From Drechslerella dactyloides (taxonomy: Eukaryota; Ascomycota; Orbiliomycetes; Orbiliales; Orbiliaceae): 64,000 nucleotides of DNA. The position numbers and the translations under genes were made by a program. Location: positions 62,001 through 126,000 of the forward strand of contig JAGTWJ010000011.1 of the NCBI GenBank assembly GCA_020064725.1, written 5' to 3'. The notes below the pieces were generated by a model, which made no database searches, was not told the DNA's origin, and saw nothing but the letters and a program-made list of their open reading frames with translations. Positions 57,999 to 64,000 of this stretch are shown here, piece by piece; the first letter of the stretch is position 1; every line of letters begins with the position of its first letter.

Positions 57999-58020
57999 GC
58001 ATTTGTGGCCAGCTGGCGGC

Positions 58021-58805
58021 AGCTCCAAATCACAGCTGTCAACTCATTTGCACGCTCTTATTATAATTTAATAGACACCTACACAGACTATCACGATGAT
58101 CGGCCTCACACTCGCTCAATCTCTCTAGACCAGATATCAGTCAATTGGTCCAGCCGGTACTCCGACTCTCCGATAACGTACTGTGCTTGAACATCGGGTG
58201 GATTACTACGGTTATCTGGCTGAAAAGCTGCATATTACGGTATTATCGCCTGGAGTACGTATTTTCGTTGATGGGACTCTCGCCGATTAAAGTACGGCAG
58301 TGCCTCGGGCGACAAGATGGGACTGTACTAGCACGGCATTACAGCCAATCCTTCGTTAGAGCACGGTATCCGGATCGTGGTCTTTTCCGGCACTGTATTA
58401 AATACAATAGAAAGCTTTCGATTATCAATCGTATTATATCGCGATGTCGATGATATCAAACAAAACCGGCACGCACGCTGAGGAACATTGGGACAGTGAT
58501 CCCGCCGCGGAGATGGAAGGAGACGAGCATGATGACCGGGCGGGGTCTAAGATGATTCCTATGTCTAGAAGAATAATGACACCACAGACACCGACACGGG
58601 AAGAGAGTGACGGCAACGGCAGCAACGGCGCAGCGGTGGGTTCCACATCGTATCGACAGTATTCTTTATAGTCTACCTCAGTGCAGAGTTTACTCTTTAA
58701 GGATGTGAGGTCATTGATATTGTAATGTGCAATCGAGCACGAATGTTCTAGCACTAGCTCAGATGGATTGATGTCGGAGTGCAGCATCGATAATTGAGTC
58801 TCAAT
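58021..58805. other. Spacer between the two locus copies
   Basis: It contains a reverse GTCTCG-family fragment at 58281-58316 and a short plus-strand frame at 58444-58671 of 75 codons. That frame has a coding-like composition (RRIMTPQTPTREESDGNG, ending STSYRQYSL) but no family match and no flanking splice sites. It is a weak gene candidate. Confidence 0.35.
58281..58316 (-). repeat. GTCTCG-family fragment, reverse orientation
   Basis: The minus strand reads CTTGTCGCCCGAGGCACTGC, then CGTACTTTAATCGGCG. It aligns to the 45.0- and 54.7-kb copies through GCCGTACTTTAA. Confidence 0.45.
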
Positions 58806-58998
58806 TGACATCTATATACAGGCCAATTAATCGCTTCCAAGACCAAGACGCAATCTATATTAATACCCCTCTATCCGACCCCCATCCATCCCATCAGTCT
58901 GCTGTTCAAGTAAATGTGCTGATCAGCGTAGCGTATATCAAACTGTCATCCAGGAAGGAACCAACTCACCGAATGCACCACCTATCCCCCAAACTCAA

Positions 58999-59014
58999 GC
59001 AGACGAACACCAGC
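58999..59014 (+). repeat. Copy B inverted repeat, left arm
   Basis: GCAGACGAACACCAGC, the exact reverse complement of 60661-60676. Compared with copy A, the GATG of the arm has become GACG. Confidence 0.7.
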
Positions 59015-59228
59015 AGAAGAATTAAAGAGGGGGATGCAACTCACCTTACAAAATACGAAAATATTCTCGTGCAAATACACGGGCACAAATGTTAGTTCTG
59101 CGGGATCACCGCGGACGTGAACGTATCAGCACGCTGCAGACTGGGCCCCACCGAACTCCCAACCAACCACCCGAACCGAGTCTGCAGCGGTAGTTTAAAG
59201 TTATTCTACGAAGCTCCGAAGAACGTCG

Positions 59229-59560
59229 CGTCAACTGGCAAAGCCAGCCGTAGATAGTAGTCTCGATGGTGAACATCGGTAGGTGAATGTATTTCTGGGT
59301 TCTTACGAACCCGGGCGGCTGTCGAGCCTGAGTGTAGTCTCGATGGGGATGCCATCGGTGAGTAAGTGTTGGATCTGACGGACCCGTGCAACTGGCAATA
59401 AAGCCAGCCGTGCTTGGATACCATCGGGAGTAAAAGTTGTTGTTGATTGAGGCATGTGAGTATCTCATCATGCTGGTTGTTGATTTAAGGCGCGTGAGTA
59501 AACTCATCATGCTATGGGGTCTCGACAGTAAACCGTCGGTGAGTAAGTGTTGTGGTGAAT
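59229..59560 (+). repeat. Stem-loop / mini-exon-like tandem array
   Basis: Degenerate repeats of a short unit such as TCTCGATGGGGATGCCATCG, followed by GTGAGTAAGTG. Units start near 59262, 59336 and 59518, with shorter forms at about 59447 and 59486. Each unit can fold (GATGG...CCATC, CGAC...GTCG, TGAG...CTCA). Two other hairpins, CTGGCAAAGCCAG and CTGGCAATAAAGCCAG, lie at about 59234 and 59388. On the plus strand units are preceded by TAG and followed by GTGAGT or GTAGGT, so they look like tiny exons. Confidence 0.55.
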
Positions 59561-59755
59561 CGCAAATCGCAAAAGTAAGGAATGTCACCAGGTTTCCCCG
59601 GTCGTGCAGCGGCATCAGCGAGTAGCGGACTGATGTGCACGAAATTGTCGTTGACGTTGCAGGATGGAGGCCGAACTGCGGTGCGTGAATTTGATCAGCT
59701 CCAGTCTTCTCCAGCCTCAAGCAAAAAATGTTGTGTAAATAAGACCTACGGTCTG

Positions 59756-60419
59756 TCAGAGAAATCGGCGTAGAAGAGGGTCTCCGGGGGCCCACAGGCC
59801 CACCGGGTTGCAGGAGACTACACCTCGATTAGCACGAGCAGACATTATAGAAGACGAGGAGACTTACTTGAGTATTGGGGGACTCCGCCGAGACCTTCCG
59901 GTCCGGCAGGCAAAAAAGACTAGACTCGGTTAGCGAGAACAGACATATGATTATGATAGACGAAGACCTACCAGAGCATTGGTGATGCGAGGAACTTGGT
60001 GTAAACGTTCTGATGCGGCTAAAGCCACGTCACGAACAATTGGAATTCTAGCAGCCAAACTGTGGTCTACTTTGTGGTCTGGCCAGTCAGCATGGATCAT
60101 ACGACATGGTAGAAGAGCAAGACTTACTGGCAAGAGGAGTAGTTGATAGATTCCACTGGACTGCCACGTCATGCGCAAGAGACTAGACCCGTTAGCGAGA
60201 GTTGAATTCTATGGTATAAGGGAGACTTACAGTAAATCTGCTAGGGAAAATAACAATTCCCCAGCATAAAAGCACTGCCGCCACAAGCTCTTTCGAACCT
60301 AGTGGGATTGAGATAAAAAACGCCGTAGGATTGAACCACACGGACGAGGAGATGGATAGGATTACTGCGGGGTCTGGCGACCCGGCAGGCGGGGCAAGAT
60401 GGAGGTTGTGCGGTAGGAT
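59756..60419 (-). CDS. Candidate multi-exon ORF with self-similar introns (5' end unknown)
   Basis: On the minus strand five exons stay in one frame: 60231-60419, 60128-60182, 59972-60078, 59868-59919 and 59756-59817, about 154 residues ending ...GDPLLRRFL. The introns are 48, 49, 52 and 50 nt, all with GTAAGT or GTAGGT donors, branch points CTAAC/CTGAC/CTAAT and AG acceptors. Segments read VWFNPTAFFISIPLGSKELV, SLAARIPIVRDVALAASERL and FLPAGPEGLGGVPQYS. The first faintly recalls a membrane mannosyltransferase loop, but I do not assign a family. No start codon was found; the frame is closed just upstream of 60419, so an earlier exon is needed. Open frame through four introns favours coding; absence from copy A and the repeat-like introns argue for caution. 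Confidence 0.4.
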
Positions 60420-60660
60420 CTAGCGATCCTGACCGATGGTGGAGATGCATTGTGGGTTTCTGCAGGTCTCTCGACCATGCAGTTTCGGTGCGTTGTCATA
60501 GAGCGTGTAACAATCGATAGCAATGCAAGGCTACATGCAGGAGCACACGATGAATCGAGTGTTCGTTACAGTTGTAACCGGTGGATAGGGTGGGATAGGG
60601 ATGTCGCACGGGAAACTAGAAGCTGCGAGAGTGTTAGCAGGTGCGGATACCTAGATGTCA

Positions 60661-60676
60661 GCTGGTGTTCGTCTGC
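60661..60676 (-). repeat. Copy B inverted repeat, right arm
   Basis: GCTGGTGTTCGTCTGC, a perfect 16-nt partner of 58999-59014. The arms are about 1.65 kb apart, against about 0.62 kb in copy A. Confidence 0.7.
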
Positions 60677-61155
60677 GAGTTGTGGTAGTGGGTGATAAGG
60701 TTGATGAAGGTTGACGAAGGTTGATGAAGGCGATGAGAGTGGTGATGAATGAAGAGGGGTGATGAAAGTGATGAGGAGTGATGAAGGTCGATGAGGAGTG
60801 TTGATGGAGGGAGGATGATGATGGAGAAGGAAGAAGGAAGGAAGAAGGAGGAGAAGAAGAGGGGGGAAGATATTTATATGTGGCCAGCTGGCGGCACATC
60901 CACTGCACGCTCTCCAGAGACGCCATCACGACAGCCAGACACACGATTCCCTCGCATTCCCTCCCGCCTCATTGATGGCGGTCCTGAAGGGTTTGATTAC
61001 AAGACCACATCACCAGATATCGGCAATAACAAGTCAATTCAGATCGTTGCACTCAATACAATGATAATAGATTCTACCAGAACTCCGATTAATAACACAC
61101 AAATACAACAGCCCAAAGCAGAGAACCTCCAATCATACTCGTAAATCATGTGAAA

Positions 61156-62471
61156 TCAAACAAGAACAACAGCGACAAACGCGACGAATGCCGCCAGCAG
61201 CAAGTCCGCTCTCCCTCTAACACCACCGCTCTGCGCCGGCAGCAGCGGGTCCGCCAGGCGGGTGTCATTGCCGGCCCAGCCGACGGGCACGGTGGAGCAG
61301 CAGCCCGTTCTTTGCAGCGTCGAGGGAGTGTACACCGGCCCGTTGCCGCCAACTGGCATCCCCGTCACTCTCAAATCCTGCGTGGCGCTGGGCGCCTCCC
61401 CTCCACCCATACTCCCACTCGCGCTCGCAGCAGGCGTGGTAACAGATATCACGGGGGTAGGGACTAGCAACGTCGCAAATCCAGGAGTAGTGGCGGCACC
61501 CCTCCCGGCGACGGACTCCCCCGCTAGAAAGGTGTGCGGACTGCCATCCACCGTCACGACGCCAACGTACACCCGGTACGTCTGCGTCTCGACCCGCGTC
61601 GTCACCGTCCACCCGCTCTCCCCGGCCCCCGTGCGCGGCACCCTCGCCGTTTCAGTAACCGGCCCGATCGCGTACGTGTGCGTTATCGCCGCGCTCGTCC
61701 GGTGCGTCGCGTTCCTGGCCGCCGTGCTGTAATACACCGTCTCCACGCTCGTCGACAGGGACACCACCGCCGCCGCCTGCCGGCCGTCCAGCGTCCCTCG
61801 TCCCATCGAATTCGCCACGATCTTGCTGCTGGTATTCGAAGCTCTTCTCGGCGGCCACGGCGCCTGCTCGCCCCAGATGATCCACTCGTCCAGCGGCGTC
61901 GGCGCGGGACTGCCCCACGGCCACAGCCACTTCCCACCCCGAAACACGGGAATAGCGTAGAACTGCGGGCCGACCCACTTGAAGGGTACGTCGGACGTAT
62001 AGTTGAACCAGAACGTCTCCGGCGGCAGCATCGACGTCTGCGGCGTCGCCGTCGGCCGGTCCTGCTGCTGCGTCGTCGTAGTATTTACTCTGATGCGGAA
62101 CGCGGGCTGTATCGTCGGCGTCGGGATGCGAATCGCGGCCGCAGCGTACCCGTAGGCCACCGCCGTCGCGGAGGGGATCTCGTAGTTTATCACCGCCGCT
62201 ACAACTTTTGACGGCGCCGTTCGCGCGTTTGGATTGTCGTCGGCGTGGAGAAGGGGTGCATTGCCGTAGGGCACGATGGCCGCACTGTACGGACCCGTCG
62301 AATTGCAGCCCGCCCGCCTGTGTATCTTGTGTCCATCTGGTTCCGTTAGTCTCATCATACGTATATAAGAGGGATTAAGGGTGGGTACTAACAGGGGAGG
62401 TGGTGGTGGCTCGCCGATGTCGTCGCGGCCAGCGCCAGTATCGTGCATAACGTCCATTTAATCCCCGCCAT
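61156..62471 (-). CDS. Secreted Thr/Ser-rich protein with GPI-type tail
   Basis: Two exons on the minus strand, 62393-62471 and 61156-62336, encode 419 residues. The 56-nt intron (GTTAGT donor, GACTAACGG branch, CCAG acceptor) links a signal peptide, MAGIKWTLCTILALAATTSA, to the body (YGHKIHRRAGCNSTGPYS). The unspliced upstream frame gives no signal peptide. The central part has aromatic stretches (FWFNYTSDVPFKWVGPQF, GGKWLWPWGSPAP) and Thr/Val-rich sequence (VETVYYSTAARNATHRTS, TTRVETQTYRVYVG) likely to be O-glycosylated. The C-terminus has a Gly/Arg spacer and a hydrophobic tail, LLLAAFVAFVAVVLV, typical of GPI attachment. No named domain is recognised. It probably resides in the wall or plasma membrane. 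A TATA box lies at 62662-62669. Confidence 0.78.
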
Positions 62472-63898
62472 TTCGTTCAACGAGTATAATTTATATATAA
62501 TATTGATGCGTGTATGTGTTTGCAGACTGGTATATGTAGAATATGGGACTCCGCCGGGGATAGATAGGAGGATAGAATATAATTAGTAGAGTAATGCACG
62601 ACAGTCCTGCAGTCTGCTCGTCGAACGATGAACACGAATACAGTTGTACAGGCTCCACTCTTATATATCCCCACCAGATACTAATCCCATCATACAATAC
62701 CATACTTACTATTGTGATATCACACCACGATATCTACCAGCCGACCGCCAGCCGAGGTGTATTACCAGTCTCGTGAGCCGACCAAGGTGCTGGTGTATTA
62801 CCAACACCAACCATCGGTCAAGTCCAACAACCTTGAAGGAACCAACCAGTCAACTTCAAACAGCCCCATTCCTCCGTCTACTTGAAACACATTAAACTAG
62901 GTCACCACACGATATCAGCCAGCCTTGAATGAAATGAAACCACGGTACCAGTGCACCCAGCCATCGACATCATCATATCACCGTATGCGCATTGCTATGT
63001 GACCTCATAGCGACGCCACCGCCTTATATGTATACTCCCACCACATACCGAATAAACGTACAGCTTACAGTACTCGGTAGCGGTATACTGCAGGTTGTGC
63101 AATGCGGGAGGAGGCTGCAATGGGTGTGGCGGGCTGGAATGCAGGTGGTCGGTTAACTATATTACGATTATGAGACGCGTCTATCTGCGGCTGGTGCGTG
63201 CGGAATTTAAACACAACAGTCAATATTTAGCGCCTCCCGATTATATTACGTCGTATCGATTATATCACCGCATTCCAAGCAGAGAATGCATTGAAGGGAT
63301 AATTAAGAAGAAGGATAGTGCGAAATATCAATACGTCGCCCAGTCATGCGTACGTAATTACACGGGTGGCGTTCGGATATACGCCGAGGATCCAGTTGTG
63401 GTGTCTGAACTAAACTATCGATGGGCGCTGCGATAATTAGAAATCCATTCCAGGCATTCCATGCTCCCTGCACCTCCGATCCCCCAACCGGTGCTTTTCT
63501 ACCATTTTCTATCAATTCTCCTTGCAGCAGCAGGTTTTATGCCGCCGGCGCCGAAAATCAAGTCGCACGGCTTGCTTGTGCTAGCGTGAGGTTGGAGTCG
63601 TACCTGATCGCCTTGAATTGTTCATATTTCACAACCATGGCAGGTATAAACGTTGAACTTTCCAGAACCGTATGACCATCGATGTAACGCAGGCGCCAAC
63701 GTTGCCAATATGCATGCCTCCTGCGAATTTCAAAAGAAACGTCAAAACGACCGATCCGTCTAGATATATCCTGGTCTCGGGGCAGACGATGTATCCCTGC
63801 AATTGTTGGATGAGTATATTTCCGACGGCGGGTCGACGAGGAGCTCCAGACAAATACTGAATCAGCGATGCCGATGCTATCGATCTCGTCCATTAATA
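62472..63898. other. Intergenic region
   Basis: It contains the promoter of the 61156-62471 gene, with TATATAA on the minus strand at 62662-62669. A weak GTCTCG-type fragment (GTCTCGTGAGCCGACCAAGG) lies at about 62768. Short frames at 63095-63893 have no support. Confidence 0.45.
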
Positions 63899-64000
63899 TT
63901 ATAATCCCTCAGCCGAGCTCTCTTTCAAACTGACCGATGCGATAATATGCGCTCCTGAAGTTTCAATATTCATCCCTTCAATTTTTCCGATCACTGGCAT
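63899..64000 (-). CDS. Possible 3' end of a gene entering from the right edge
   Basis: The minus strand is open from the window edge to a TAA at 63899-63901, giving 33 residues (for example IEGMNIETSGAHIIASVSLK). The composition looks coding, but the piece is too short to identify and could be chance. Confidence 0.25.
   Translation of the reverse strand: MPVIGKIEGMNIETSGAHIIASVSLKESSAEGL

Larger units (their letters stand above)
57064..58020 (-). repeat. Duplicated locus, copy A (probable spliced transcript, minus strand)
   Basis: Copy A matches copy B (58806-60895) in the same order at many points: CATCTACATACAGGCC; CAGCATAGCGTATATCAA; GGGATGCAACTCACCTTACA; TCACCGCGGAC; ATCGAGTGTTCGT; CTAGAAGCTGTGAG; and the promoter block TGGCCAGCTGGCGGC. 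On the minus strand there is a TATA box (57992-57998) and repeated splice donors (GTGAGT). A possible last exon at 57087-57140 would encode VDLQDGRDIAVDGDMKV and a stop, but copy B does not keep that frame, so coding is unproven. A poly-C stretch (57222-57266) and an AAGG microsatellite (57307-57330) are included. I cannot name a product. A diverged small-protein gene or a structured noncoding RNA are both possible. Confidence 0.55.
58806..60895 (-). repeat. Duplicated locus, copy B (expanded by about 1.1 kb)
   Basis: Copy B is colinear with copy A at both ends. Left block: CATCTATATACAGGCC, CAGCGTAGCGTATATCAA, GGGATGCAACTCACCTTACA, TCACCGCGGAC. Right block: ATCGAGTGTTCGT, CTAGAAGCTGCGAG, CTGGTGTTCGTCTG, TGGCCAGCTGGCGGC. 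Between about 59117 and 60550 it carries extra sequence absent from copy A: a stem-loop array and a run of small exons and introns. A TATA box (60872-60879) sits on the minus strand in the same setting as in copy A. A GATGAAGG/GAAGGA purine-rich stretch fills 60690-60870. Product unknown. Confidence 0.55.

Noticed and set aside
61262..62211. Long plus-strand frames opposite the secreted protein at 61156-62471
   Set aside because: They are antisense shadows caused by the high GC of that gene. The minus strand has a signal peptide, a good intron and a GPI tail.

Overview
This is nuclear DNA from a filamentous ascomycete (Pezizomycotina). Genes are split by many short GT-AG introns, mostly 37-110 nt, with CTAAC/CTGAC/CTAAT-type branch points. 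The protein families are typical of these fungi: DUF3638/DUF3645, DUF4246, Pth11-type rhodopsin-domain receptor, HRI1, CBM1-GH12 glucanase, alcohol-oxidase-like GMC enzyme, YhhN, and the fungal membrane protein often mislabelled 'mcm2 3 5 family'. I do not name a species. Intergenic spacing is wide (up to about 5 kb) and I saw no intact transposon reading frame, rRNA or convincing tRNA. All exon borders were spliced by eye: I looked for consensus splice sites, continuous frame and, where possible, a sensible N-terminus.

Layout. 1-2785: C-terminal part of a giant DUF3638/DUF3645 protein (+). 3175-3718: small GPI-type secreted protein (-). 5107-7156: DUF4246 protein (-). 7917-8462: small secreted Cys-rich protein (-). 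10305-10853: secreted Pro/Tyr-rich protein (-). 13159-14688: seven-helix rhodopsin-domain receptor with a 20-nt exon (+). 15081-16062: GPI-type PEBP-family protein (-). 17856-20166: alcohol-oxidase-like GMC enzyme (+). 22761-23765: YhhN/TMEM86 membrane protein (+). 26023-26928: small two-helix protein (+). 28814-30046: CBM1-GH12 endoglucanase (+). 30945-36159: 1602-aa AT-hook protein of unknown function (+). 37787-38892: Cys-module exon array, probably damaged or alternatively spliced (+). 39089-40831: molybdenum-cofactor-sulfurase-like aminotransferase (-). 45910-46951: relic of a secreted protein (-). 51115-53949: 907-aa membrane protein (+). 55813-56517: HRI1 (-). 57064-60895: duplicated, intron-like, structured locus (-). 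61156-62471: GPI-type secreted protein (-).

No classical biosynthetic cluster is evident. The shared theme is the cell surface and the outside of the cell: seven entries carry signal peptides (3175, 7917, 10305, 15081, 28814, 37787 and 61156), alongside a receptor-like protein and several membrane proteins. That fits a fungus that meets plant material or a host, but it is an inference.

The least explained signals are: (a) two diverged copies of one locus at 57.1-58.0 and 58.8-60.9 kb, each with a long-range inverted repeat whose arms have changed together; (b) inside the second copy, introns that resemble one another and a stem-loop/mini-exon array; (c) four tandem Cys-rich exons at 37.8-38.9 kb, all frame-symmetric, two with lesions; (d) a dispersed hairpin repeat family built on GTCTCG...CGAGAC.
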